Of a DNA stretch of 64,000 nucleotides, positions 25,445 through 34,651 are shown piece after piece. Positions within the stretch are counted from its first letter, which is position 1. The number at the start of each line of letters is the position of its first letter. Position numbers and translations under genes: made by a program. The DNA is from Amycolatopsis acidiphila (GTDB lineage Bacteria; Actinomycetota; Actinomycetes; Mycobacteriales; Pseudonocardiaceae). The notes beneath the pieces are model-generated. The model saw nothing but the letters and a program-made list of their open reading frames with translations, did not search any database and had not been told where the DNA came from. The DNA is taken from the NCBI RefSeq assembly GCF_021391495.1, contig NZ_CP090063.1:5518001-5582000 (forward strand), written 5' to 3'.

Positions 25445-26670
25445 CGGACACCACTCCCGAACGCGTCGGTCCACGGCTGCCCGGCGATCGCGCCGGGTGC
25501 CGGGAACGGGTCGCTGACCATCCCGGGCGGCATGACTCCCGGGTTGTTGTCGAAACTGGACATTCCAGCGGGGATGTTGACACGCATGTAGTGGCCGTTG
25601 CTGTCGTAGTTGGCGGCGGAGGAGCCCCAGTTCGACAACCAGCCGACGACCTCGGGCGTGTACGGCCGCAGGAAGCTGAGTGCAGGCGTCAGAGAAGTCA
25701 CCGCGGAGTCCGTGCCGGGCAGCGCGCCGTGGGCGCTGTCGAGCAGGCCCGGCGTGAACTGCAGCAGCGTGCCGAGCGAACCCAGCGTCGGCCGCAGCTG
25801 CGCCACGGTCGGACGGAGGTCAGCCAGCACCGGGCGCAGGGTGCGGGCCACGGCGGGCAGGCGGTCGGTCGCCGGGCGCAGGTCGTCCAGCAACGGCACC
25901 GCTTTGTCGACGGTGCCGGGCACGTCGGCCAAGGTCCGGTCCGCCGTGCCGAGGGTGCCGGGCAGCTTCCGCAACGCCGCGCGCAGCTGGTCACGCTGCT
26001 GCGCGACCGCGTCGGTCGCACCGGCCAGCCCGGAGACGATCGCGCGCACCTGCTGGTCCCGGTTCACCAGCGTGGTCACCATGCCGTTCAGCTGCCCGGC
26101 CAGCTCCTTGATCGCCGGCCCGTCCGAGCCGACGGCGCGCAGCACCTCGCCGAGCGCTTCCACCGCCGGGCCCGCCTTTTGGACGGTCTGCCGAAGGTCG
26201 GTCTCGTTGCCCGCGACGGTGCCGTTGAGCCCCTGCACCAGTGAGCTCAGGTGGGCGCGGGTGGCCGGGTCGAGCGCGGCCAGCACCTTGTCCATCTCGA
26301 CCGGGTCCGACACCTTGCCGTCCAGGGTGCCGCCCGCGGGGATCTCCGGGTTCGTCTTCGGGCCGTCCCGGACGTCGAGCTGCCGTTCGCCGAGCACCGC
26401 CTTCCACACGATCCCGGCCGACGCACCGGAGTGCAGCGGCGCGAAGTCCTTGGTCAGCTTCATGGTGACGAGGGCCTGTCCGTCCTTGATGGACACTTCG
26501 TCCACTTGTCCGGCGTCGAACCCGTTCACCAGGACCTTGCTGCCCGCGATCAGCCCGGTCGCCGACGGCAGCACCACATTCGCCGGGTACTCGTCGTCAC
26601 CAGGGGCGATCAGCAGCGCGGCGGCGGCCACCGCGGCCACCCCCAGCACGAGGAGAGGAATTCTGCGCAT
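25441..26670 (-). CDS. Mce family protein, first gene (MceA position)
   Basis: 409 residues. Membrane helix at residues 4-22, MCE domain (about 30-110; GSKVLVNGFDAGQVDEVSIKDGQAL), helical tunnel region and C-terminal DPFPAPGAIAGQPW. First of six consecutive mce genes, four bases after the ATPase stop. Confidence 0.88.
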   Translation of the reverse strand: MRRIPLLVLGVAAVAAAALLIAPGDDEYPANVVLPSATGLIAGSKVLVNGFDAGQVDEVSIKDGQALVTMKLTKDFAPLHSGASAGIVWKAVLGERQLDVRDGPKTNPEIPAGGTLDGKVSDPVEMDKVLAALDPATRAHLSSLVQGLNGTVAGNETDLRQTVQKAGPAVEALGEVLRAVGSDGPAIKELAGQLNGMVTTLVNRDQQVRAIVSGLAGATDAVAQQRDQLRAALRKLPGTLGTADRTLADVPGTVDKAVPLLDDLRPATDRLPAVARTLRPVLADLRPTVAQLRPTLGSLGTLLQFTPGLLDSAHGALPGTDSAVTSLTPALSFLRPYTPEVVGWLSNWGSSAANYDSNGHYMRVNIPAGMSSFDNNPGVMPPGMVSDPFPAPGAIAGQPWTDAFGSGVR

Positions 26671-26674
26671 TGAT

Positions 26675-27481
26675 TCAGTCCATTCCCAGTGGTCCGGCGG
26701 AGTCGCCGGAGAGGAACTGGCGGACGAACGGGTCCGGGGAGTTGAAGGCCTCCTCGGTCGGTCCGTAGTGGACCACCTTGCCCTTCCAGATGACCCCGAC
26801 GTAGTCGCTGACCTTCCGTGCGGTCCGGATGTCGTGAGTCACCAGCAGGTAGGTCCCCCGGTACTCCTGGTGCATGTCGAGGATCAGGTCGTTCAGTAGG
26901 CTGGTGCGAACCGGGTCGAGGCCCGAATCCGGTTCGTCGAACAGGACGATGTCGGGATTCATCACCAGCGCCCGCGCGAAGCCGGCCCGTTTGCGCATGC
27001 CACCGGAAACCTCGTTGGGGTACTTGTAGGACGAACGCTCCAGGCCGACCTCCTTGAGCCGCTGGTTGACGATCGCCTCGATCTCGTCCTCACCCATGTC
27101 AGTGTGCTTGCGCAGCGGGAACGCGGTGTTGTCGAAGATGTTCATCGACCCGAACAGCGCGCCGTCCTGGAACAGGACGCCGAATCGCTTGCGCAGTTCG
27201 TAACGCTCGTGTTCGTCGATCTTCCAGATGTCGCGACCGAAGATCATCACCTCCCCCTGGTCCGGCTCGAGCAAGCCGACGAGATGTTTGATGAGCACGC
27301 TCTTCCCGGTGCCCGACGGGCCGAGAATGGTGGTGATCGCGTTGTCGGCGAATTCCAGGTTGAGCCCCTTCAGCACGTCGAAGCTGCCGAAGGATTTGTG
27401 AACGTTCCGCACCTCCATCGTATGCACCCGCCCCGGTGAGCCGATCGTGTCGACGGCTGTCCCGTTCACCCCGGTGACCAT
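26675..27481 (-). CDS. ABC transporter ATPase of the Mce importer (MceG/MlaF-like)
   Basis: 268 residues. Walker A GPSGTGKSVL, Q-loop region LFQDGALFGSMN, signature VSGGMRKRAGFARAL, Walker B DIVLFDEPDSGLD and H-loop LLVTHD are all intact. This sub-family energises Mce/Mla lipid transport with YrbE permeases. In mycobacteria the ATPase gene is unlinked, so its place inside the operon here is informative: the locus encodes a complete transporter. The N-terminal 20 residues before MEVRNVHKSFG are extra; an inner ATG is an alternative start. Confidence 0.93.
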   Translation of the reverse strand: MVTGVNGTAVDTIGSPGRVHTMEVRNVHKSFGSFDVLKGLNLEFADNAITTILGPSGTGKSVLIKHLVGLLEPDQGEVMIFGRDIWKIDEHERYELRKRFGVLFQDGALFGSMNIFDNTAFPLRKHTDMGEDEIEAIVNQRLKEVGLERSSYKYPNEVSGGMRKRAGFARALVMNPDIVLFDEPDSGLDPVRTSLLNDLILDMHQEYRGTYLLVTHDIRTARKVSDYVGVIWKGKVVHYGPTEEAFNSPDPFVRQFLSGDSAGPLGMD

Positions 27482-27493
27482 GAGTTCTCCTTG

Positions 27494-28360
27494 TCAGTTA
27501 CCGATCGGCATGTTCGGGTAGGAGCCCCAGAAAAACCACGTACCGAGCAACCCGACGACGTGGATGAGCACCATGTTGAGCATCATCGATTTCGCCGTGT
27601 TTCTCCCGACCCCGACCGGCCCGCCGGAGGCGTTGTATCCGTAGTAACAACCGACGAAGATGATGATCGTGCCCATCGCGATCATCTTCGAAATCGCCGC
27701 GATCAGGTCATAAGGGTTCTGGAACAACCAGAAGACGAAGGAATATCCACCGCTGGAAACGGTGCCCAACTGGTAGACCGTGACGAGGTGCATCGAGATG
27801 AACATCAGGCCCAGACCGACGATGTAGAGGAAAGGCATGCAGAGCCAGGCGGCGGCGATGCGGGTGCCCACGAGGTAGCTGCGTGATTTGATGCCCAACA
27901 CTTCCAGCGCGTCGATCTCCTCGGCAATACGCATCGAACCGATTTCCGCGACCAGCCCGCAGCCCACCTTCGCCGCGAAGATGTAGGCCCACATGTAGAC
28001 CGACATCTCACGCAGACCGCAGACGTCGTTGAACACCGCGGAATAGATCGGGGCGCCGACCTGCTTGAGCGTGTAACTGGCCTCCGTCGCGCACATCGTG
28101 CCGACGACGAACTGCATCAGCCAGACGATGATGCCGCTCGAGAGAATCAGGATCCCCGCCTGGGCGAACACCTCGGTGACGTGGTGCCGCAGATCCGGCA
28201 GGCTGCGCACCGTGCGGCCGGCGAACTTCATGATGTCACCGCCGACTTCGACGGCGTCCCGCAGCTTCCCCGCCATGCCACCGAACGTGATGACGACATC
28301 GGGTGCCTTCGTCCGGCCCACCGGTGTCGCACCGGGCTCGTGTCGAACCGTTCCGGTCAT
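27494..28360 (-). CDS. YrbE/MlaE-type permease, second subunit (YrbEB)
   Basis: 288 residues, five to six membrane helices. The MlaE signature EEIDALEVLGIKSRSYLVGTRI lies in the middle, and the end carries NASGGPVGVGRNTAKSMM. It forms the membrane channel for the Mce complex with YrbEA. Twelve bases separate it from the ATPase. Confidence 0.92.
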   Translation of the reverse strand: MTGTVRHEPGATPVGRTKAPDVVITFGGMAGKLRDAVEVGGDIMKFAGRTVRSLPDLRHHVTEVFAQAGILILSSGIIVWLMQFVVGTMCATEASYTLKQVGAPIYSAVFNDVCGLREMSVYMWAYIFAAKVGCGLVAEIGSMRIAEEIDALEVLGIKSRSYLVGTRIAAAWLCMPFLYIVGLGLMFISMHLVTVYQLGTVSSGGYSFVFWLFQNPYDLIAAISKMIAMGTIIIFVGCYYGYNASGGPVGVGRNTAKSMMLNMVLIHVVGLLGTWFFWGSYPNMPIGN

Positions 28361-28370
28361 TCCGCTTCCC

Positions 28371-29189
28371 TCACTTGAAGACCTGCATGTCGGGGTTCAG
28401 TCCGAGCAGCGCGGACGTGTAGACGTAGTTGAAGATCCAGATCGAGGCGAACGAGATGACCACCGCCTGGTTGACCGCCCGGCCGACGCCGATGGGGCCG
28501 CCTTGGGCGTTCAATCCCTTGTAGCAGCAGACAACCGAGAGGATCAGTCCGAACGCGAGGGTCTTCACGATGCTGCCCCACATGTCCGTGGTGGTCGCGT
28601 TGGACCAGAAGTTCCCGATGAAGGCCGCGCCGGTCGCGCCGAAGATCGGCACGGCCGCGATGTAGCCGCCGATCACGCCACACACCAGCGCGAACACCTC
28701 GAGCAGGCCGGTCATCAGGGTGACCGCGACGATCCGCGGCAGCACGAGCGTCCGGACCGGGTCGACGCCGAGGACCTCCATGGCGTCGATCTCCTCGCGG
28801 ATCCGCCGGGCACCCAGGTCGGCGGCGATGGCCGTACCCATCACCCCGGCGACGATCATCGCGTCGATCCACGGCGCGAATTCGCGGACGCTGGCCATCA
28901 ACAGGAACGACCCCAGGCGGTCGGGGATGCCGAGCACGCTGTAGAGGCTGCCGCCCTGCATACCCGGGCCGGCGAAGCCGAGCGCGGTGGTCGAGATGAT
29001 GACCGGCAGCCAGCACCGGCGCAACGTTTCGAACATCAGGTCACGGACTTCGCCCCAGTAGCCGAAGGGATGGCGGACCGCCAGCCACAGCACCCGGCCG
29101 AGCAGGTGGACGATTTCCCCGGCTTCGACCAGCGGCCGCTGCGCACCGGCGCTCCACCGTCGTGCGGGTGCTGGCTTCGTCGCTGTCAT
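28371..29189 (-). CDS. YrbE/MlaE-type permease, first subunit (YrbEA)
   Basis: 272 residues from the ATG that overlaps the preceding stop (ATGA). MlaE signature RRIREEIDAMEVLGVDPVRT, and GLNAQGGPIGVGRAVNQAVV near the C-terminus. The long upstream extension of the open frame is shadow of the membrane protein gene and was excluded. Confidence 0.92.
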   Translation of the reverse strand: MTATKPAPARRWSAGAQRPLVEAGEIVHLLGRVLWLAVRHPFGYWGEVRDLMFETLRRCWLPVIISTTALGFAGPGMQGGSLYSVLGIPDRLGSFLLMASVREFAPWIDAMIVAGVMGTAIAADLGARRIREEIDAMEVLGVDPVRTLVLPRIVAVTLMTGLLEVFALVCGVIGGYIAAVPIFGATGAAFIGNFWSNATTTDMWGSIVKTLAFGLILSVVCCYKGLNAQGGPIGVGRAVNQAVVISFASIWIFNYVYTSALLGLNPDMQVFK

Positions 29190-29620
29190 GACTTTTCGCC
29201 TCGCTTCCCGCGAGCGCGAACGACGTGGCCGGTGAAGCCGGCCAGCCCACCCACCACGACGGCGACCGCCGCGGTGGCCAGCACCTGCTGCGGCTCGACC
29301 GGCGCCGAGGCAACGAAAACCAGTGGCAGCACGAGAAAGTAGCTGCCGGCCGCAGTCAGGGCACCTTGGCAGATCGGGCGATGCGCGGCGCCGGTGCGAA
29401 AACCGGCGAAGGAAAAGGCGACGACCGCGGTGACGAGCAGGAAGCTCGCGCCGGCCAAAGGGGCGACGGCCGCGGCGATCGGCTGCAGCAGAGCGCCGAT
29501 CACCAATACCGCAAAACCACGCCAGATACCGCGGCCGCACGCCTTGGCGTCGATTCCCCGGGACATCGTCACCCGGGTGCCGGACCGGGCGACCTGCCCG
29601 ACTCGTGATCGGCTCACCAT
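29186..29620 (-). CDS. Small integral membrane protein preceding yrbEA
   Basis: 144 residues with four hydrophobic segments (FAVLVIGALLQPIAAAVAPLAG, FLLVTAVVAFSFAGF, GSYFLVLPLVFVA, VLATAAVAVVVGGLAG). The ATG at 29620 has AAGGAG ten bases upstream, better than the longer alternatives. Its stop overlaps yrbEA, so it is probably the first gene of the mce operon. Similar membrane proteins precede mce genes in other actinomycetes, to my recollection; function unknown. Confidence 0.7.
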   Translation of the reverse strand: MVSRSRVGQVARSGTRVTMSRGIDAKACGRGIWRGFAVLVIGALLQPIAAAVAPLAGASFLLVTAVVAFSFAGFRTGAAHRPICQGALTAAGSYFLVLPLVFVASAPVEPQQVLATAAVAVVVGGLAGFTGHVVRARGKRGEKS

Positions 29621-29824
29621 TCCACCCAACTCCTTCTCCGGGCGTGACCGTGATTCCGGTCTGGCCGCGTCGCGGGACTGCGATGGTCGGTAATGTTGCC
29701 GGGCACGGAACCGGGTGCGCATCACCATCTGGCGGCAAAGGGATGACTCGTTGGGGTAGCGGAGGCCGGTGGTCCGCCGCGGCCTGTCAACGTTTCGGCA
29801 CGAGGTCGCCCCAGGCGTGGTCTT

Positions 29825-30388
29825 CTACTGTGGACGGTTGCTGGAGTCGTGGTCGAGCAGGCCGTAGGCACCGGCCAGGCCCGCTGCTTCGACCCGGTTG
29901 GCCGTGCCGATCCGGTTCAGCAACGAGGCGACCGTGCGCTTGGCCGTGCGCTCGGCGACCAGCATCCGGTTGGCGATGTCCTGGGTCTCCGGACCGCGGG
30001 CGAGCAGCTCGCCGTCGAGGACCCGGAACCCGGCGGCCACGGTCAGCAACGTCGCGACGAGGACCTCCGGATCGGCCGACTTGGTGAGATAGCCGTCCGC
30101 ACCGGCGCGCAGGGCCTGCCCGGCGAGCTCCGGATCGTCCGATCCGGACAGTGCGAACATGCGGGTGGCCGGGCGGCGCTTGATCTGGCGGATCGCGGCC
30201 GCCCCGCCCAGGGGCGGCATGGCCAGATCGACGAGCGCGAGATCGGCCGCACAGGACTCGACCGGTGCGGGCGCCTCCTCGACGTGCGTGGTGGTCCCGC
30301 CGACCTCGAAGCGGTCACCGGCGTTGGTCGTCAGCATCAGCGCCAGCCCTCGGGCGAACAGCTCGTGATCGTCCACGTACGCAACCAT
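29825..30388 (-). CDS. NarL/LuxR-type response regulator
   Basis: The receiver domain (about residues 1-115) begins MVAYVDDHELFARGLALML with the acidic pocket DD, the phosphoacceptor in LALVDLAMPPLGG and lysine in GYLTKSADPEV. The LuxR-type helix-turn-helix follows (ETQDIANRMLVAERTAKRTVASLLNRIGTANRVEA). 187 residues from the ATG at 30388; a GTG at 30457 would add 23. It is divergent from a histidine kinase at 30481 and is probably its partner. Confidence 0.85.
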   Translation of the reverse strand: MVAYVDDHELFARGLALMLTTNAGDRFEVGGTTTHVEEAPAPVESCAADLALVDLAMPPLGGAAAIRQIKRRPATRMFALSGSDDPELAGQALRAGADGYLTKSADPEVLVATLLTVAAGFRVLDGELLARGPETQDIANRMLVAERTAKRTVASLLNRIGTANRVEAAGLAGAYGLLDHDSSNRPQ

Positions 30389-30480
30389 CAGAGGCCGACG
30401 AACCACCGGCTTAGTATGGCGAGTAGGTTCCGCCGCCAAGCTGGCCGCGACGATCACGGCGAGTCACAAGGAGAAGCAGC

Positions 30481-31758
30481 ATGCCGGCCGACGGGCAAAC
30501 CGTGCCGGGTGCGCTGCCGGTCGCCCGGGTGATGGTCACCGTGCGGCTCGCGGTCGCGCTGTCGGTGGTCCTGCTGCTGGTCGCCGACGGGGACGACGTT
30601 CGGCGGCACCTTCCGTTGGTCGTCGTGACCCTTTCCGTCGCTTCCGGCTACGCCGTCGTCGTCGCGGCGAACCCGCGCTGGGAGCTGTACACCTGGCCGG
30701 CGGCCTGGCTGCTCACCGCGCTCGATTCGACCTTCACCCTGCTCACGGTAGCCATGACCGGCGCGGCGACCAGTCCGGCGGTGGCGATTCTGGTGCTCGT
30801 CGTCACCGCCGCAGCCATCCGCCTGCCCCTCGGCCCGACCGTGGCACTCGCCCTCGGACTCGGCGTCGCCTATCTGGCCGTGGCGCTGCTGGTCGACCCT
30901 GGATTCACATCGTGGCGGGAGCGCTGGTTCCAGGGTCTCTGGTGGGCGGGTTACCTGCTACTCACCGGCCTGCTCGGCGCGAGCCTGTCCCGGCTGGTCG
31001 AGCGTGAGCGGGATGCCGGGATCGCCGCCCGGGTCGAGGCGATGGCCGAGCACGCCGCGGCCGAGGAGGAACGCGACCTACAGCGACGGCTCGTTGAGTC
31101 GTATCAGTCCCAGCAGGACGGCCTCGCTGTCCTGCTGCACGAATTCCGCACCCCCGTGATCTCGCTCCGCGCGCTGGCCCGGGGGCTCGCCGCGGACGGC
31201 GCGCTCGCCCCGGCCGACCGCGAAACGGGCAGCCGGCTGATCGCCGAGCACGCGAACCACCTCTCCGACATGCTCGACGCCCTCAGCGACGTCGCGGCGA
31301 GCCGCCGCCCGGCGTTCGGCACCGACCGGTCCCGACCGGTGAAGCTGCGGGGCCTGGTACTGGCCTCTGCGGACGCGGCCGGACTCCAGCCACCGCGGCT
31401 GCGGTTGCACCTCGACGACGCACTGACGGCCACCACCGACCCCCAGCGATTCCGCCGCGTGCTGACGAGCCTGCTCGAGAACGCCGCCCGCGACGGTGAA
31501 GGCAAGCCCGTCGATGTCGAGGCCGAAGTCACCGCCGGCAGGCTCCTGCTGCGGGTGCTCGACCGCGGCTCCGGTGTGGACGCGAGCAACCTCGCGAAGC
31601 TGACCGGCAAGTTCAGGGCGGCCGGGTCAAATCGCGGTACGGCCGGACTCGGCCTCTGGATCGTCGAACAGATCGTGCAGGCGCTCGGCGGCCGTGTCGG
31701 CTTCCAGAACCGCCCGGGCGGTGGGCTGGTCGCCGAGGTCGAGATCCCGGCGGACTGA
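30481..31758 (+). CDS. Membrane sensor histidine kinase
   Basis: 425 residues. Five or six membrane helices occupy residues 15-170, followed by a coiled linker (REREAG-type, 175-205). The phosphoacceptor histidine is in LLHEFRTPVISLRALARGL. The ATPase domain has N box LLENAARDGEG, G1 DRGSGVD and G2 GTAGLGLWIVEQIV. It has no large external sensor domain, so the membrane part probably senses. Such HisKA kinases usually pair with OmpR regulators, while the divergent neighbour is NarL-type. Confidence 0.9.
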   Translation: MPADGQTVPGALPVARVMVTVRLAVALSVVLLLVADGDDVRRHLPLVVVTLSVASGYAVVVAANPRWELYTWPAAWLLTALDSTFTLLTVAMTGAATSPAVAILVLVVTAAAIRLPLGPTVALALGLGVAYLAVALLVDPGFTSWRERWFQGLWWAGYLLLTGLLGASLSRLVERERDAGIAARVEAMAEHAAAEEERDLQRRLVESYQSQQDGLAVLLHEFRTPVISLRALARGLAADGALAPADRETGSRLIAEHANHLSDMLDALSDVAASRRPAFGTDRSRPVKLRGLVLASADAAGLQPPRLRLHLDDALTATTDPQRFRRVLTSLLENAARDGEGKPVDVEAEVTAGRLLLRVLDRGSGVDASNLAKLTGKFRAAGSNRGTAGLGLWIVEQIVQALGGRVGFQNRPGGGLVAEVEIPAD

Positions 31759-31868
31759 GCGGGCCACAGTTGGCCCTCGCGGGCCAGCTGTGGCCCGCGC
31801 GGACCATTCCCGCACCACGCCGGCCGGGTGATCCTGGCGGCCAGATCAACCGCACACCTGGAGCGGCC

Positions 31869-32864
31869 ATGTCCCTCACCCGCGATATCGAGCCCAGCCG
31901 CCACCTCGGGTTCGGCGGCGGCGCCTGCACCGGGCGCCGGCCAGACCCGGTCCCCCGGCAGCTCTTCCGCGACGGCAATGCGGCGTTCTGGAATCCCGAC
32001 GACATCGACCTCACCCGCGACGAAGCCGACTTCGCCGCGCTGACCCCCGACGAGCGCCGCCTGACCTGCCTGTTCGTGGCGAACCTCATCTCGCTCGGAG
32101 AGCCCGCACCCCAGGATCTGCAGCCGTTCGTGACTGCAATGGCCACCGAAAACAGGCGGGACGACGAGGCCTACCTGACGCAGCTCGTGTTCGAGGAAAC
32201 CCAGCACACCCAGGCGTTCCGCACGTGGTTCGACCGTGTCGGGACTGGTGACTCCCTGCCGCGGTTCACCGAGAGCGGGGATATCCGCCGCCGAATCTTC
32301 CTGGAAGAGCTCTCCTGGTCGCTGTATGCGCTCACCGACGACCACTCGCCCGCCGCCCAGATCAGGGCCGCGGTGACTCATAACCACATCGCCGAAGGTT
32401 GCCTCGCCTTGACCTGCTACACCGCCGGAGCGCGGATCTGCCGAAGTCGCAGAATCTTCCCCGGCCTGCTCCGCATCATCGAGCACATCGCGGCCGACGA
32501 ACGCCGTCACATCGCCTGGGGCACGTTCACGTGCCGCCGACACGTCGCGGCCGACGACGCAAACTGGGCGATTGTCACGCGACGCACGCAGGAACTGCTG
32601 CCGCTCGCCACCGAGGTGATCGGCGAAATACTGGCGCCGTTCGGACTGGGAGCGCCGTTCGGGAGCAGCAAGCAGGGGCTGATGGGTTCCGCGCTGAACA
32701 AGGCCAGCCGCCGCCTCGACTCGGTCGCGGGGGCGCGGGGCCGCCGGGTCGAGGAGGTCGACCACGACCACGCGCCGATGCATCTCGAGCACGAGATCGC
32801 GACGGAAGCAGCCGGCCCACGCGGCAAGGACGTCCACCAGACCGTTGTCCCGATCAGGCATTAG
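31869..32864 (+). CDS. R2-like ligand-binding oxidase (R2lox-like), atypical
   Basis: 331 residues of the ferritin-like R2lox family: FRDGNAAFWNPDDIDLTRDEADF matches the family start. All six di-metal ligands are present: E78, E110 and H113 (FEETQH), E176, E211 and H214 (DERRH). R2lox proteins hold a Mn/Fe centre and a fatty-acid-like ligand. The residues that make the ether cross-link in the mycobacterial protein (Val three after the first Glu, Tyr five before E176) are here P81 and H171. The ATG at 31869 fits the family start better than 31770. It is 111 bases after the kinase gene. Confidence 0.85.
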   Translation: MSLTRDIEPSRHLGFGGGACTGRRPDPVPRQLFRDGNAAFWNPDDIDLTRDEADFAALTPDERRLTCLFVANLISLGEPAPQDLQPFVTAMATENRRDDEAYLTQLVFEETQHTQAFRTWFDRVGTGDSLPRFTESGDIRRRIFLEELSWSLYALTDDHSPAAQIRAAVTHNHIAEGCLALTCYTAGARICRSRRIFPGLLRIIEHIAADERRHIAWGTFTCRRHVAADDANWAIVTRRTQELLPLATEVIGEILAPFGLGAPFGSSKQGLMGSALNKASRRLDSVAGARGRRVEEVDHDHAPMHLEHEIATEAAGPRGKDVHQTVVPIRH

Positions 32865-33196
32865 CCGTGAGCAGCGCCAAGATCCGGTTCGCGATCCCAG
32901 CGAGAACGCAGGACGGAACGTCGACGTCCCGCGGGTCGTCCGGAAGCATGGGCCTTCCCAACCAGCGTCGGTCAAGAGGTCCCGGCAACACTGACGGTGA
33001 GCCTGTCCACAGCCCTCGGCACGCTCGCCTCAGCGCTCGGTCTCGCCGGCGCATGGCGGCGGTTCCCCGTCTGCTCCGCCCCACGGCCGGTCGCGGCCGC
33101 GAGGCCAGCCGGATTCCGGATTGTCGAGGACGCGCAGGAAAGCATCTTCCGCGACTACCGGCGCCGGGTGACTCAGGCGCAGGGCGAGCGGGCGTG
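32865..33196. other. Gene-poor stretch between R2lox-like gene and IS256 remnant
   Basis: A GTG-initiated frame from 32997 runs into the IS256 remnant; its middle (AGFRIVEDAQESIFRDYRRR) looks protein-like but is not recognised. It may be the start of a gene cut by the insertion. No clear complete gene is present. Confidence 0.4.
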
Positions 33197-34173
33197 TCAG
33201 ATCAACTGTGGAAGGCCGTGGCCTACTTGTTGATGTTGATGCGGTCGCCGAACTGGATGGCGAACGCGTTGAGGGTAGCCTTCCAGCCGGTTGGAGCGGG
33301 TGATGCCGATGGCTCCATCGGGCCGTGTCATCGTTCGGATTGTGAGGTAGAGCGTCTTGAGAGCTGCTCGCTCGGACGGGAACGCGCCGCGGTTGCGGGT
33401 GGCCTTGGGTAGCCGCACGTTGAGCGACTCGATCATGTTCGTCGTGTAGAGAACCCGCCCGGATTTCCAGGGGATACGCGAGAAACGGGGTGACCTCGTC
33501 CCACGCGGCACGCCAGGTCCGCGGGATCGCAGGGTAGCGGTGGCCAACCTCGCCCGACTCCAGCTCGTCGAGCGCCGCGGCTGCGGAGTCGCAGGGTCGG
33601 GGCCTGGTAGATCGGCCGCAACGCGGCGGTGACCTGCGTGATGTGTTTCTTCGACGAGTATCGCATCGACGCCCGGATCAGGTGCACGATGCAGGTTTGG
33701 ACGATCGCGGCCGGCCAGACGGTGGTGATCGCTTCGGGCAGCCCGGACAGCCCGTCACAGCAGACGAAACACACGTCGGTCACGCCGCGGTTTTTCAGCT
33801 CCGCCAACACCTTCATCCACTACTTGGCGCCCTCGCCGTCCTTGCCGATCCACCTGCCCAGGACGTGTTTGGCGCCGTCGAAGTCGACGCCGACAACGAC
33901 GTAGACCGGGCGCTTCGCCACCTGACCCCCGCGGATCTTGACCCAGAGCGCGTCGACGAACAGCACCGCCCAGCTTGAGCCGAGCGGCCGGTTGGCCCAG
34001 TCGGTGACCTCATCGGCAACGGCGTCGGTGACCTTGGAGATCAGGTCGGGCGAGACCTCGACGCCGTAGATGCCGGCGAGGTGGGCTTGGATATCGCGCA
34101 CGGTCATCCCGCGGGCATAGAGCGAGATGACGGCGTCGTCGAGTCCGTCGAGACCACGCTGTCGCTTGCGCAC
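33197..34173 (-). pseudogene. IS256-family transposase, degraded
   Basis: Three consecutive pieces of one IS256 (Mutator-type) transposase lie in order. The first (33820-34173) holds GLDDAVISLYARGMTVRDIQ, ending at an in-frame TAG at 33817. The second (33433-33816) holds GVTDVCFVCCDGLSGLPEAI. After a frameshift near 33600 the third has SGRVLYTTNMIESLNVRLPK. The N-terminal quarter is missing and no terminal inverted repeats were identified. It is inactive. Confidence 0.85.
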
Positions 34174-34187
34174 GATCGCAGGCCGCT

Positions 34188-34418
34188 ATGGACCTTTCCG
34201 GAGCCGCCAGACAGGTCGTCGATCTCGCGCGGAGCTATCACGGTCAAGCCGGCCGCTACGCGATCGACGAGAACACGCCCGTTGAACCTCCCTTCGTCTC
34301 CATCCGAAGCGTGCTGGCCACCGACACGTCAACCATCGACGAGGCGATGAAGCGGTTCGACCTCCCCGACGACGAAGACATGTCCGATGAGGTCGAAGAC
34401 GAAGACGGAACTGATTGA
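34188..34418 (+). CDS. Short hypothetical ORF at the IS256 boundary
   Basis: 76 codons beginning MDLSGAARQVVDLARSY and ending in a strongly acidic tail (DDEDMSDEVEDEDGTD). No family recognised. It starts directly beside the truncated end of the transposase and may be a fragment of a larger interrupted gene rather than an independent one. Confidence 0.35.
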   Translation: MDLSGAARQVVDLARSYHGQAGRYAIDENTPVEPPFVSIRSVLATDTSTIDEAMKRFDLPDDEDMSDEVEDEDGTD

Positions 34419-34475
34419 CGTGCTGCCGAGGGGCGAGGTCGCTCGTGGGACCCGCCCCTCGGCTGCAGGAATCGC

Positions 34476-34590
34476 CGTGATGGCCATCGTGATCGGGGCC
34501 GAAGCGATCGAGGAGATCGGCCTGCACGGACCCGACGTCGTGCTGTGCGACATCCGGATGCTCGACGTCGACGACCTTATCTGCGCAGCA
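34476..34590 (+). pseudogene. Response-regulator receiver fragment
   Basis: The short stretch AIEEIGLHGPDVVLCDIRML is the aspartate region of a receiver domain (D in LCDIRM). Neither a start, an upstream DD pocket nor an output domain is present, so it is a remnant. Confidence 0.55.
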
Positions 34591-34651
34591 CCCGGCCCTC
34601 GAACTCCGCCCGGCGCACCCCGACCACCAGAAGAATCCGTCAGAAAAACCG

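Noticed and set aside
31104..32975. 623-codon minus-strand frame
   Set aside because: Antisense to the kinase and R2lox-like genes; no recognisable domain.
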